Source: Microbacterium sp. 1.5R
Lineage (GTDB): Bacteria; Actinomycetota; Actinomycetes; Actinomycetales; Microbacteriaceae
NCBI RefSeq assembly: GCF_007667425.1
Contig: NZ_VDRC01000001.1
Span: forward strand, 1,011,379 to 1,075,378
Reading direction: 5' to 3'
DNA: 64,000 nt
The position numbers were made by a program, and so were the translations under genes. Shown here in pieces: positions 34,372 to 43,488 of this stretch. The notes under the pieces are model-generated. The model searched no databases. It was not told the DNA's origin and saw only the letters and a list, made by a program, of their open reading frames with translations. Position 1 is the stretch's first letter. Every line of letters starts with the position of its first letter.

Positions 34372-35244
34372 ATGACGACATCACAACGACGGCGACCACG
34401 GGCAGCATGGCTGCTCCTCGTGCCGGCGCTCGCCCTGCTGGCCGGCGTGCTGCTGATCCCGCTCGGACAGAGTCTCGTGCGCAGCTTCCAGCTGCCTCCG
34501 AGCGCGGGCGGCGGATGGACCGTGGCGAGCTACGTCCAGCTGTTCACCGACGGGGTCACCCTCACCGTGCTCGGCCGCACCGCCACCACCGCCCTCATCG
34601 TGACGATCGTGGCCTTCGCCCTCGGCTACCCCTACGCGTACCTGATGACACGGGTGAGCGACACCACCAGGGCGCTGCTGCTGGTGGTCGTCCTCATCCC
34701 GTTCTGGACGTCGGTCATGGCCCGCAACTTCGCCTGGCTGACCATCCTGCAGCGCGGGGGACCCGTGCACACCGCACTGTCCTGGATAGGACTCGGCGAC
34801 ATCCAGCTCGTGGGGTCCCAGATCGGCGTCACGATCGCCATGAGTCAGGTGCTGCTTCCCTTCATGGTGCTGCCACTGTTCTCGTCGCTCAGCGGCATCG
34901 ACCGCCGGCTCCTCCTCGCCGCGCGCGGACTCGGTTCATCCCCGCTGGCCGCGTTCTGGAAGATCTACTGGCCGCTGTCCCGCGGCGGCGTCGTCGCCGG
35001 ACTGATCCTCGTGTTCACCCTCAGCCTCGGCTTCTACGTCACCCCCGCCCTGCTGGGGTCGCCGCAGCAGTCGCTCATCGCCCAGCTGCTCGCGCAGCGC
35101 ACCACGCAGCTGCTCGACTTCGCCGGCGCGAGCGCGCTCGGCATGCTCGTGCTCGTCGTCACCCTGGCCCTGGTCTGGTGGGCCAACCGGGTGGGCGGGG
35201 CCGTATCCGCGATCGGCGTCGTCGCGACGTCGGGGAAGAGCTGA
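34372..35244 (+). CDS. ABC importer permease, PotB type
   Basis: 290 residues from ATG 34372 (GGAGAGGA upstream). Six hydrophobic segments. Signature ATSVMARNFAWLTIL-like region (SVMARNFAWLTILQRGGPV) and the EAA-like loop LAARGLGSSPLAAFWKIYWP identify the spermidine/putrescine-type (PotB/PotH) permease family. It pairs with the protein at 35247. Confidence 0.92.
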   Translation: MTTSQRRRPRAAWLLLVPALALLAGVLLIPLGQSLVRSFQLPPSAGGGWTVASYVQLFTDGVTLTVLGRTATTALIVTIVAFALGYPYAYLMTRVSDTTRALLLVVVLIPFWTSVMARNFAWLTILQRGGPVHTALSWIGLGDIQLVGSQIGVTIAMSQVLLPFMVLPLFSSLSGIDRRLLLAARGLGSSPLAAFWKIYWPLSRGGVVAGLILVFTLSLGFYVTPALLGSPQQSLIAQLLAQRTTQLLDFAGASALGMLVLVVTLALVWWANRVGGAVSAIGVVATSGKS

Positions 35245-35246
35245 TC

Positions 35247-36116
35247 ATGACCGACCTGAAGCCGAGGGTCGACGACGCGACCGAGACGGCGACCATCACC
35301 GCCGGTCGCCGCGGCCGACGTCGCCGCGACCGCTCCGTCGACCCCATCCCGTGGTGGCTCATCGTGATCGGCGCAGCCGTGGCCCTGTACTTCGTGCTGC
35401 CGACGCTGTTCGTCATCCCGATGAGCTTCGGCGGATCCGGCAGCTTCCAGTTCCCACCGCGCGAGTGGTCGCTCGACCTCTACCGCAACTTCTTCACGAA
35501 CCCGAAGTGGATCGGCTCCCTGGGCAATTCGCTCCTGGTCGCCGTACTGGCCTCGCTGTTGGCGACGACGGTCGGCACGGCCGCCGCGGTGGGGCTGTAC
35601 TCGCTGTCCGGCCGGCTGCCGCAGTTCGTCCGCACACTGCTCATGGTGTCGATGGTCACGCCTGCGATCGTCGTGGCGGTCGCCGTCTACATCACGTTCC
35701 TGCAGTGGCACCTGGTCGGATCCCTCGGCGGCTACGTCCTCGCGCACGCCGCGTTGGGCGTGCCGTTCGTCCTCGTGTCCGTCACCAGCGCGCTGGGCGG
35801 CTTCGACGCCCGACTGCTGCGCGCCTCGGCGTCGCTCGGCGCCTCGCCCGCCCGGACCTTCGTGCGGGTGACGCTGCCGCTGATCGGACGCGGCGTGCTC
35901 ACCGGCGCCATCTTCGCCTTCGTGACCAGCCTCGACGAGGTCGTGATCGCGCTGTTCCTGCGATCGCCGACCTTCCAGACGCTGCCCGTGCAGATGTACA
36001 CCGCGGTGACGGTCGAGGTCGACCCCACCATCGCCGCGTCCTCGAGCCTGGTGGTGGTCACGGTGACCCTCCTCCTGCTCATCCCCCTCCTCGTCCGCCG
36101 CACGCGGCGCCGCTGA
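35247..36116 (+). CDS. ABC importer permease, PotC type
   Basis: 289 residues from ATG 35247, two bases after the previous stop. Long basic cytoplasmic N-terminus (RRGRRRRDR), then about six hydrophobic helices. EAA-like loop RASASLGASPARTFVRVTLP and ISFDEVVIALFL-like FVTSLDEVVIALFLRSPTFQ are typical of PotC/PotI permeases. Works with the 34372 permease and the ATPase at 36138. Confidence 0.92.
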   Translation: MTDLKPRVDDATETATITAGRRGRRRRDRSVDPIPWWLIVIGAAVALYFVLPTLFVIPMSFGGSGSFQFPPREWSLDLYRNFFTNPKWIGSLGNSLLVAVLASLLATTVGTAAAVGLYSLSGRLPQFVRTLLMVSMVTPAIVVAVAVYITFLQWHLVGSLGGYVLAHAALGVPFVLVSVTSALGGFDARLLRASASLGASPARTFVRVTLPLIGRGVLTGAIFAFVTSLDEVVIALFLRSPTFQTLPVQMYTAVTVEVDPTIAASSSLVVVTVTLLLLIPLLVRRTRRR

Positions 36117-36137
36117 GCCGCCCAGAAGGAGCCTCCG

Positions 36138-37292
36138 ATGACCATCACGACCACCGCCGCCCAGGCGATCACCGACACCCGACAGGGCACCGAGATCCGG
36201 CTGCAGAACGTCACCAAGGAGTACGGCTCGGCACAGCCGGCCGTCGACGCCATCTCGCTCACGATTGCCCCCGGCGAGTTCATGACCCTGCTCGGCCCGT
36301 CCGGATCCGGCAAGACCACCACGCTGAACCTCATCGCCGGGTTCGAGACGCTGACCGACGGCTCGATCGCCCTCGACGGCACCGACGTGAGCGCGCTCCC
36401 TCCGCATCGCCGCGAGCTGGGCATGCTCTTCCAGAGCTACGCGCTCTTCCCGCACATGACCGTCGCCCAGAACGTCGCGTACCCGCTGAAGGAGAGGCGG
36501 ATGCCGCGCGACGTGATCGCCGCGAAGGTCGCCGCCGTGCTCCAGCTCGTGCAGCTCACCGGTCGCGACGACGACTACCCGACCCAGCTGTCAGGCGGGC
36601 AGCAGCAGCGGGTGGCCCTGGCCAGAGCCATCGTCTTCGACCCGAAGGCCCTGCTGCTCGACGAACCGCTCGGCGCGCTCGACCGCAATCTGCGCGGAGC
36701 GCTGCAGACCGAGATCCGCCGCATCCACCGCGAGGTCGGCTCGACGTTCGTGTTCGTCACGCACGACCAGGAGGAGGCGATGAACCTCTCCGACCGCATC
36801 GCTCTGTTCAACGCGGGGCACATCGAGCAGGTGGGCAGCCCGGAGCAGCTCTACCGCGAGCCCGAGACGCTCTTCACGGCCCGGTTCCTCGGCGATTCGA
36901 ACGTCTTCGCCCTCGATGGCGGGGTCGGCGGCGGGATCGACGGCGCCCGCGGCGGCGAGCGCGAGACGGTGTGGGAGGACCGCAACTGGGGCGTCGACCC
37001 GACCACGGTCGCCGCGCACCCCGGCGTGCGGACGCGTGCGGCGATCGTGGTGCGGCCGGAGGACGTCGGCCTCGCCGCCTCCGCCGCCGACGTCCCCGCC
37101 GGCGCGAACGCCGTGTCCGCCCGCGTGACCGACGTCGAGTACATGGGCTCGTACCGCACCGCGCAGCTCGCGCTCGGCACGTCCGAGACCCCGGGGCAGG
37201 CGCGTCTCGACGCCGTGGACGCGACGGTCGCGCCCGGCGACCTCGTGATCGCGCACTGGCGCCCCGGGCGGCAGCGCATCGTCGCCGCCTGA
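36138..37292 (+). CDS. ABC importer ATPase, PotA type
   Basis: 384 residues from ATG 36138, behind AAGGAG. Walker A GPSGSGKTT, Q-loop LFQSYALFPHMTV, signature LSGGQQQR, Walker B ALLLDEPLGALD and the switch His in FVTHDQEEAM are intact. The C-terminal part (about 270-384) is a TOBE domain that regulates transport. It powers the PotB/PotC pair. Confidence 0.95.
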   Translation: MTITTTAAQAITDTRQGTEIRLQNVTKEYGSAQPAVDAISLTIAPGEFMTLLGPSGSGKTTTLNLIAGFETLTDGSIALDGTDVSALPPHRRELGMLFQSYALFPHMTVAQNVAYPLKERRMPRDVIAAKVAAVLQLVQLTGRDDDYPTQLSGGQQQRVALARAIVFDPKALLLDEPLGALDRNLRGALQTEIRRIHREVGSTFVFVTHDQEEAMNLSDRIALFNAGHIEQVGSPEQLYREPETLFTARFLGDSNVFALDGGVGGGIDGARGGERETVWEDRNWGVDPTTVAAHPGVRTRAAIVVRPEDVGLAASAADVPAGANAVSARVTDVEYMGSYRTAQLALGTSETPGQARLDAVDATVAPGDLVIAHWRPGRQRIVAA

Positions 37293-37362
37293 CAGACCTC
37301 GCGGACGCCTCGGCGGACGCGACCCCTCGACGGCTGGGACTCCGTCGACAACTCCGAGAACG

Positions 37363-37377
37363 GCTCCGGAACGGAGC
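37363..37377 (+). repeat. Small hairpin before the binding-protein gene
   Basis: GCTCCG GAA CGGAGC lies in the 114-bp gap 37293-37406, about 30 bases before the AGGAGG ribosome site of the binding-protein gene. It could modulate processing or expression; nothing else is evident in the gap. Confidence 0.4.
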
Positions 37378-37406
37378 ACCACACACCAACCAGGAGGTGG
37401 ACAGCG

Positions 37407-38504
37407 ATGTCCCAGATCACACCCATCCCCCGCCGCGGCGCCATCGCCGCGGTCGGCGCGCTCGCCGTCACCGCAGTGCTGTCCGGCTGTGCCGGCTCGG
37501 CCGCGCCCGCCACGTCGGAGTCGGGCGCACCCGCCGCCGGCCCCGTCACGATCACCTACGTCGGATACGGCGGGGCGGGTCAGGACGCGCAGATCGAGGC
37601 GTGGCAGAAGCCCTACACCGAGGCGCACCCCGAGGTCACCTTCGTCAACACCTCGCCGCCGGACGTCGCGCAGGTGAAGGCTCAGGTCGACGCCGGCGCC
37701 GTGCAGTGGGACGTCATCGCCACCGCACCCTACGCCGCCGAGCAGAACTGCGACACGCTCTTCGAGCCGCTCGAGATCGAGCTCACGGTGCCGGAGGGCG
37801 ACCTCGTCGACGGTGCCGTCGGCGAGTGCTACACGGCGAACTGGATCAACGCGACGCCGCTCGCCTACCGCACGGACGCCTTCCCCGACGGCGGCCCCGA
37901 GACGATCGAGGACTTCTTCGACGTGGAGAAGTTCCCCGGGTCGCGCGGCATGGTGACGAACCTGCAGAACGGCATCCTCGAGTACGCGGCGATCGCCGGC
38001 GGCGCCGACCACGACGACCTGTACCCGCTCGACGTCGACGCAGCGCTGGACGAGCTCGACACCATCCGCTCCTCGACCACCTTCGCCCCGAACGTCGGCG
38101 CACTGCAGCAGGCGGTGTCATCGGGTCAGGTCGACATGTTCTTCCTGCCGGATTCCCGCATCGTGCCGCTGCTGCAGGAGGGGACGGACGTCACGGTCGT
38201 GTGGGATGTGACGATCGCTTCGATCAACGCGTTCGCCGTGCCGAAGGGGTCGCCGAACAAGGCGGCCGTCGAGGACTTCCTCGCGAGCGTGATGGAGCCC
38301 GGGCCCGTGGCGAAGATCTCGGAGCTGCTGGGCGTCGCGCCGATCAACTCGGCGGCCGAGCCGACGCTCGACGAGTTCACCTCGACGGTCGAGGCGTACA
38401 ACACCGACACGAACACCGGCACGACGGTCCTGCAGGACATCCCCTGGTACACCGAGAACTTCAACGACGCGTCGACGAAGCTCACCAACTGGCTGGCCGG
38501 CTGA
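37407..38504 (+). CDS. ABC importer, solute-binding lipoprotein, PotD type
   Basis: 365 residues from ATG 37407, nine bases after AGGAGG. The N-terminus ends at lipobox AVLSGC (Cys28). The mature protein matches the spermidine/putrescine-binding-like family: TYVGYGGAGQDAQIEAW, WDVIATAPYAAEQNCDTLFE, TPLAYRTDAFPDGGPETIED and the later AFAVPKGSPNKAAVEDF. Ligands of this family include polyamines, phosphonates, amino-acid derivatives and aromatic acids. The substrate here is probably the compound degraded by the surrounding enzymes. Confidence 0.92.
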   Translation: MSQITPIPRRGAIAAVGALAVTAVLSGCAGSAAPATSESGAPAAGPVTITYVGYGGAGQDAQIEAWQKPYTEAHPEVTFVNTSPPDVAQVKAQVDAGAVQWDVIATAPYAAEQNCDTLFEPLEIELTVPEGDLVDGAVGECYTANWINATPLAYRTDAFPDGGPETIEDFFDVEKFPGSRGMVTNLQNGILEYAAIAGGADHDDLYPLDVDAALDELDTIRSSTTFAPNVGALQQAVSSGQVDMFFLPDSRIVPLLQEGTDVTVVWDVTIASINAFAVPKGSPNKAAVEDFLASVMEPGPVAKISELLGVAPINSAAEPTLDEFTSTVEAYNTDTNTGTTVLQDIPWYTENFNDASTKLTNWLAG

Positions 38505-38508
38505 ACCG

Positions 38509-39522
38509 ATGACCACCGACCTCCCCGCCGGGCGGGGACTCCCGCCCGGCGGGGAGTCGCACCCGCGGTACGACGACCTGCCCGACGGGGCGAGCTGGGA
38601 TCACTTCGGTCGAGGAGACCAGCTCGGCACCGTCAACTTCCTCACCCCCGAGCGCGTGGCGGCTGCCGCATCGCTCATCCGATCCGGGCGACGCTTCGGT
38701 CTCGACTACCCGGTCGACGCCTTCGAGCCGTACCCCACCGGCACGCGGCGCCCGATCGAGCACCATGTGTTCTCCGGCAACGAGTTCCACCGCGACGACT
38801 GGGTCGATTCGTTCTACCTGCAGTCGTCGTCGCAGCTCGACGCCCTGCGCCACATCGGGCAGCCTGGCAGGGGCTTCTACGGTGGGCTGTCGCCCGCGCA
38901 GAACACGCAGACGTCGACGGCCCTCGGCATCCATTCGTATGCGGAGGCGGGGATCGCCGGGCGCGGGGTGCTGCTGGATGTGCCCGCGTACTTCGCCGCG
39001 GAGGGGATGCCGTACACCGCCGACAGCACGATCGCGCTCGATGCGCCCCTGCTCGACCGCATCGCCGCTCACCAGGGCGTGCGGTTCGCGGGCGGCGACA
39101 TGCTGCTGCTGCGCACCGGATGGGCGGAGAACCATCTCGCGAAGTCGGTCGACCAACGCGCTGCGACCCCCTGGCGGCTCTCACCGGGGCTCGCCCAGCG
39201 ACGCAGCGTGCTGCGATGGCTGTGGGACCACGAGATCGCACTCGTCGCCGCCGACAATCTGGCGGTCGAGGCCGACCCGGTCATCGACAGCGACTTCCGC
39301 TCCCCCGACGACCGCCCGCCCGAGCGGGGTGTCGACCACGCAGGCATGCTGCACCGCCCCCTGATCGCCCTGCTCGGAATGGCCGTGGGCGAACTGTGGC
39401 GTCTCGGCGAGCTCGCGGCCGACTGCGCGCGCGACGGGCGGTACGAGTTCTTCCTCACCGTCAAGCCGCTCCATCTCGTCGGCGGTGTCGGCTCGCCGCC
39501 GAATGCGATCGCCATCAAGTGA
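38509..39522 (+). CDS. Cyclase-family (kynurenine-formamidase-like) metal hydrolase
   Basis: 337 residues from ATG 38509, four bases after the previous stop. Pfam cyclase-type fold: DHFGRGDQLGTVNFLTPERV, then SSSQLDALRHIGQ, equivalent to the family HxGTHxDxPxH metal site with the first His replaced, as in a known subgroup. GGDMLLLRTGWAE and VDHAGMLHRPLIALLGM also match. It probably hydrolyses an amide, ester or lactone bond in the imported compound; KynB-like formamidase is another possibility. No signal peptide. Confidence 0.85.
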   Translation: MTTDLPAGRGLPPGGESHPRYDDLPDGASWDHFGRGDQLGTVNFLTPERVAAAASLIRSGRRFGLDYPVDAFEPYPTGTRRPIEHHVFSGNEFHRDDWVDSFYLQSSSQLDALRHIGQPGRGFYGGLSPAQNTQTSTALGIHSYAEAGIAGRGVLLDVPAYFAAEGMPYTADSTIALDAPLLDRIAAHQGVRFAGGDMLLLRTGWAENHLAKSVDQRAATPWRLSPGLAQRRSVLRWLWDHEIALVAADNLAVEADPVIDSDFRSPDDRPPERGVDHAGMLHRPLIALLGMAVGELWRLGELAADCARDGRYEFFLTVKPLHLVGGVGSPPNAIAIK

Positions 39523-39543
39523 CCCGGGTGGTTGACTTGGCCC

Positions 39544-40290
39544 ATGCCCAGCACCACCCCCACGAACGCGGACGACCGCGGACCGATCCAGTCGATCGAT
39601 CGCGCGGCCGCTGTGCTGGGTCTCTTCGACGAGAACACGCGCGCACTGACGACCGCGCTCGTGGCCGACCGGCTCGGCATGAACCGCTCGACCGCGCACC
39701 GCTACCTGCACGCGCTGCAGACCGCGGGGTTCCTCTCGCCGGGCAACGCACCGGGTCCGCTCATCGATCAGCTCGCCGCCCTCGTCTCCAGCCGGCAGCA
39801 GGTGGTCGCGCTCGCGCCGCCCATCCTGCGCCGCCTCGCCGACCGGGTCGGCCTGACCGCGGTGCTGAGCTTCCGCGCCCGCGAGGGGGCGGTCGTGACC
39901 CTCGTCGAGGAGGCCCCAGAGGGCACCATCCTGCTGACGGTGCGGCCGGGCACCGTGCTCGAGCTGCGCGCGGCGCAGACCCGGGTGCTCCTCGCGTACC
40001 ACACCGAGCCGTCGGCGGTGGCCCGAGCACTCGCCGATCTGACCCCGGCGGAGGCCCGCCTCGAGCAGGCCGAGCTCGCGAAGGTGCGGCGCGACCGACT
40101 CGCCTGGGCCGACCTGCGCCGCACCGGACTGGAGTCCGTGGCCGTCCCCGTGTTCGGAGGCGGCAACGACGCGGTCGCCACGATCGCCCTGATCGGCACC
40201 ACCGCTCTGCTCGGGGGCTCAGCGGGCGAGCCGCGGGTCGAGGCGCTGCGCGCCGCCGGCGAAGAGCTCACCGCGGCGCTCGCGCTCTGA
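39544..40290 (+). CDS. IclR-family regulator, paralogue of the one at 33590
   Basis: 248 residues from ATG 39544. An in-frame TTG at 39532 would add four residues but has no better ribosome site. Helix-turn-helix region GPIQSIDRAAAVLGLFDENT and MNRSTAHRYLHALQTAGFL, then the IclR ligand domain. By eye more than half of the residues match the 33590 regulator over the whole length, so the two arose by duplication. Its position at the end of the importer operon suggests control of the same pathway or of the neighbouring amidohydrolase. Confidence 0.9.
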   Translation: MPSTTPTNADDRGPIQSIDRAAAVLGLFDENTRALTTALVADRLGMNRSTAHRYLHALQTAGFLSPGNAPGPLIDQLAALVSSRQQVVALAPPILRRLADRVGLTAVLSFRAREGAVVTLVEEAPEGTILLTVRPGTVLELRAAQTRVLLAYHTEPSAVARALADLTPAEARLEQAELAKVRRDRLAWADLRRTGLESVAVPVFGGGNDAVATIALIGTTALLGGSAGEPRVEALRAAGEELTAALAL

Positions 40291-40353
40291 CTTGTCTCCC
40301 GCGGAGGACGCCCGGCACTCAGCCGCTCCGCGCCGGCATCCGGCCTCCGGCAC

Positions 40354-41985
40354 TCAGCGCTGGAAGACCACCTCGCCGCCGACGACGGTCGTCGTGACCT
40401 GCTGGTCGGAGATGCGCTCGGGCGCGATCTCGTAGAGGTCGTCGCTGAGCGTGATGAAGTCCGCCAGCATCCCGGCCCGCAGGGTGCCTGTGGCGTGTTC
40501 CTGTCCCACCGCGTAGGCCGACCCGAAGGTGTACGCCCGCACGGCCTCGTCGACGCTCACACGCTCACGCTCGCCGAGCACGGCTCCGCCGCTCGTCCGC
40601 CGCAGCACCATGTCGCGCAGCGACACCAGCGGATTCGCGTCGGAGATCGGGGAGTCGGTCGATCCGTTCAGCACGATCCCCGCATCAGCGAGCGACTTCA
40701 CCCGGTAGATGTCGTCGCGACGGTCGTCGGCGACAGCCGCGGCCATGCCGTCGCCGAAGTCCGAGACGAACACGCCTTGTGGCACCGGGATCACCCCGAG
40801 GCGCGCCGCCCGGGCGATGTCGTCGTCGCTCGCGAGCGCGAAGTGCTCGATGCGGTGCCGCACGTCCGGCCGCGGCGCGATGCTCTGCGCGTGCTCGATC
40901 GCGTCGAGCACGTGCGTGATGGCGCGGTCGCCGATCGCGTGGGTCGCGACCGTCCAGCCGGCCAGATGCGCACCGACGATGTAGTCGCGCAGCGCCTCCG
41001 GCTCGTGCAGCAGCACTCCGAAGTTGTCGGCCTCGCCGTGGAAGCAGGCGTGCATCGCGGCGGAGCGTCCGATGAACGATCCGTCAGCGACGATCTTCAC
41101 CGGCCCCACGCGCAGCCTGTCGTCACCGAGTCCGGTACGGATGCCGAGGTCGAGCCCCAGCACGTCCTTGTCCGGCAGATCGGTGAACGGGTGCAGCACC
41201 GTGATGTAGGGCATCAGGGTCGTCCGCACCCGCAGCTGCCGCTGCTCGACGGCGGTCTGATACGCGTGGTAATCGAGCGGGCTGTTGCCCACCATGCGGA
41301 TCTCGCCGATGCCCGGTTCGGTCACCGAGGTGAGGCCGTAGCTCAGCGCCTGGTCGCTCGCGAGACCCAGGTTGCGCTGCACCTCGTCGAGTCCCATCGG
41401 CCGCACGAGAGCGAGGAGCGGAGCCATCGCGGACTCCTGCAGCAGCCCCTCCGGTCGCCCGTCTCGGTCGCGCGGGATGCCGCCGCCCGCGATGTCGGGG
41501 AAACCATCGCGCCCCGTGTATCCGGCGAGCTCGAACGCCCGGGTGTTCACGACCATCATGTGGCCGGAGACGTGCTCGAGGATCACCGGTCGGCCGCCCG
41601 CCACCCGGTCGAGTCCCTCGGCGGTCGGGTGCCCCTCGAGGAAGTTCTGGTCGTACCCCGACCCCCGCACCCAGGCGTCGGGCGCGAGTCCCGCGGCGTG
41701 CTCGCGCACGGCCTCGTAGAGCTCGGCGAGCGAGTTCACGGCGCCGGGCCGCAGGTTCAGCGACGCGAGGCGGAACCCGGTCAGCGACAGATGGTGATGC
41801 GCGTCATGGAAGCCCGGCAGCACCGGCTGCCCGCCGAGGTCGACGACCTGATCCGCATCGACACCGTCGAGCTCCTCGTCGAAGCCGACGATGCGCCCGT
41901 GCAGGGTGCCGATGCGGCGGGCCGTCGGCCGCGCCGGATCGAGCGTGCGGATGCGGGCGTTGGTGAAGATCGTGTCGACGCGCAT
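40354..41985 (-). CDS. YtcJ-like amidohydrolase
   Basis: 543 residues from ATG 41985, behind GAGAGAGAA. An N-terminal beta-sandwich is followed by the metal site LPGFHDAHHHLS, then KIVADGSFIGRSAAMHACFH, THAIGDRAI, RHRIEHFALA and STDSPISDANPLVSLRDMV, the motifs of the amidohydrolase_3/YtcJ family. It acts on amide or carbamate bonds in small molecules and is probably cytoplasmic. Followed by an MHS transporter gene, so transporter and hydrolase likely share a substrate. Confidence 0.92.
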   Translation of the reverse strand: MRVDTIFTNARIRTLDPARPTARRIGTLHGRIVGFDEELDGVDADQVVDLGGQPVLPGFHDAHHHLSLTGFRLASLNLRPGAVNSLAELYEAVREHAAGLAPDAWVRGSGYDQNFLEGHPTAEGLDRVAGGRPVILEHVSGHMMVVNTRAFELAGYTGRDGFPDIAGGGIPRDRDGRPEGLLQESAMAPLLALVRPMGLDEVQRNLGLASDQALSYGLTSVTEPGIGEIRMVGNSPLDYHAYQTAVEQRQLRVRTTLMPYITVLHPFTDLPDKDVLGLDLGIRTGLGDDRLRVGPVKIVADGSFIGRSAAMHACFHGEADNFGVLLHEPEALRDYIVGAHLAGWTVATHAIGDRAITHVLDAIEHAQSIAPRPDVRHRIEHFALASDDDIARAARLGVIPVPQGVFVSDFGDGMAAAVADDRRDDIYRVKSLADAGIVLNGSTDSPISDANPLVSLRDMVLRRTSGGAVLGERERVSVDEAVRAYTFGSAYAVGQEHATGTLRAGMLADFITLSDDLYEIAPERISDQQVTTTVVGGEVVFQR

Positions 41986-42012
41986 GGTTCTCTCTCGCGG
42001 TTCTGGTCGGGT

Positions 42013-42084
42013 CAGCGGACGGGTGGCCAGCGGACGGGTGCCCAGCGGACAGCGGGTCAGCGGACGGGTGGCCGGCGGGCGGGT
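42013..42084. repeat. 15-bp degenerate tandem repeats in an intercistronic gap
   Basis: CAGCGGACGGGTGGC (42013-42027) recurs as CAGCGGACGGGTGCC, CAGCGGACAGCGGGT, CAGCGGACGGGTGGC and a partial last copy reaching the transporter stop codon. It fills most of the 98-bp space between the amidohydrolase and transporter genes. Confidence 0.8.
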
Positions 42085-43400
42085 CAGCGCACGGCGGCCG
42101 CGGTCTCGGCGTGCGCCGTCCGCGTGATGCGCCGCTGCAGACCCCAGACGCCGGCGATCGTGACGAGGATCATCACGGCGTAGAACGCCGCGACGGCCCA
42201 CACGCTGCCGCCGGAGGAGTTGAGGATCCACTGGGCGACCAGCGGCGTCGACCCGCCGAACACGGTGGCGCACAGCTGGTACGCGAGCGAGACGCCCGAG
42301 TAGCGGATGCGCGCGGGGAACGCGGAGGCGAGCAGGGTCGCGAGCAGGGCGTAGTAGGCCGTGCTGCCGAGGATCGTGACGTAGAGGGTGACCGTGATCC
42401 ACAGCGGCGACGCCGCCTGGATGGCGAGGAAGTACGGCACGGTCAGCACCACGCTCAGCACGAGTCCGGCGAGCATGACCCTGGCGATGCCGACGCGCTC
42501 GGCGATCTTCGCGGCGATCGGCTGCCAGATGAACTGCAGCACCGCCATGCCCAGGAGGATGTTCAGCATGAGCTGACGGTCGATGCCGAGCGAACCGGTG
42601 GTCCAGGCCAGGAGGAACGTGTTCGAGAAGTACGCGTTCGAGATGCCCATGACCGAGGCCAGCACCCCGAGGCCGATGAGCAGCGGGGCGGTGCGGATCG
42701 CGACGAGCACCGGGGCGCTGACGACCTCCTGCGACTGCTTCGCCGCCTCGAAGTCCGGCGACTCCTCGACCTTGACGCGGATGACGAGTCCGACGATCAC
42801 GAGGATCGCCGACACGAGGAACGGGACGCGCCAGCCCCACGAGATGAACTGCTCGTCCGGCAGCAGGCCGACCAGCAGGAACATCACTGTGGCGAGGATG
42901 GAGCCGGCCGGCGAGCCCTGCTGCACCCAGGCGCCGGCGAGGCCCTTCTTCTCGGCACGGGCGTTCTCGGTGGACAGCAGCACCGCGCCGCCCCACTCGC
43001 CGCCGACCGCGAAGCCCTGCAGGCCGCGCAGCACGACGAGGAGGATCGGGGCGAGGATGCCGATCTGGGCGTACGTCGGCAGCAGGCCGATCAGCGTGGT
43101 GGCCGAACCCATGAGGATGAGGGTGAGCACCAGCACGTTCTTGCGGCCGAACTTGTCGCCGAAGTGGCCGAAGACGAGACCGCCGACCGGACGCATCAGG
43201 AAGCCGACCCAGAAGGTCGCGAAAGAGGCGAGCAGAGCGGCGCCGGGCGCCACCTCGGGGTAGAACACACGGCCGAAGACGAGGGCGGCGGCGGTTCCGA
43301 AGATGTAGAAGTCGTACCACTCGATCGCCGTGCCGACGAAGGCACCCACCATCGAACGACGTTGCCGGGCAGGACTGATCTCAGTGCGTGAAGTAGCCAT
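42084..43400 (-). CDS. Major facilitator transporter, metabolite:H+ symporter (MHS) type
   Basis: 438 residues, 12 hydrophobic segments expected. Signature GTAIEWYDFYIFGTAA and RPVGGLVFGHFGDKFGRKN, then VLRGLQGFAVGGEWGGAVLL, define the MHS family (ShiA/ProP-like), which carries organic acids, amino acids, betaine or aromatic acids with protons. The ATG at 43400 is preceded by AGAG and a run of seven C, an unusual spacing. Transcribed with the amidohydrolase, divergent from the LysR regulator. Confidence 0.93.
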   Translation of the reverse strand: MATSRTEISPARQRRSMVGAFVGTAIEWYDFYIFGTAAALVFGRVFYPEVAPGAALLASFATFWVGFLMRPVGGLVFGHFGDKFGRKNVLVLTLILMGSATTLIGLLPTYAQIGILAPILLVVLRGLQGFAVGGEWGGAVLLSTENARAEKKGLAGAWVQQGSPAGSILATVMFLLVGLLPDEQFISWGWRVPFLVSAILVIVGLVIRVKVEESPDFEAAKQSQEVVSAPVLVAIRTAPLLIGLGVLASVMGISNAYFSNTFLLAWTTGSLGIDRQLMLNILLGMAVLQFIWQPIAAKIAERVGIARVMLAGLVLSVVLTVPYFLAIQAASPLWITVTLYVTILGSTAYYALLATLLASAFPARIRYSGVSLAYQLCATVFGGSTPLVAQWILNSSGGSVWAVAAFYAVMILVTIAGVWGLQRRITRTAHAETAAAVR

Positions 43401-43488
43401 CGGGGGGGCTCTCTGTTCGGAGGAGTCGGGATCTGCTCATCCTCACCGGCTCGGCCCATGCTCGTCCAATGAGAAAAGCGGGTCTCGA

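Noticed and set aside
39532..39543. TTG start four codons before the IclR ATG
   Set aside because: TTG has no better ribosome site, and the family N-terminus begins nearer the ATG.
40291..40353. Terminator in the gap between the IclR paralogue and amidohydrolase gene
   Set aside because: Two CCGGCACTCAGC direct repeats are present, but no convincing stem-loop.
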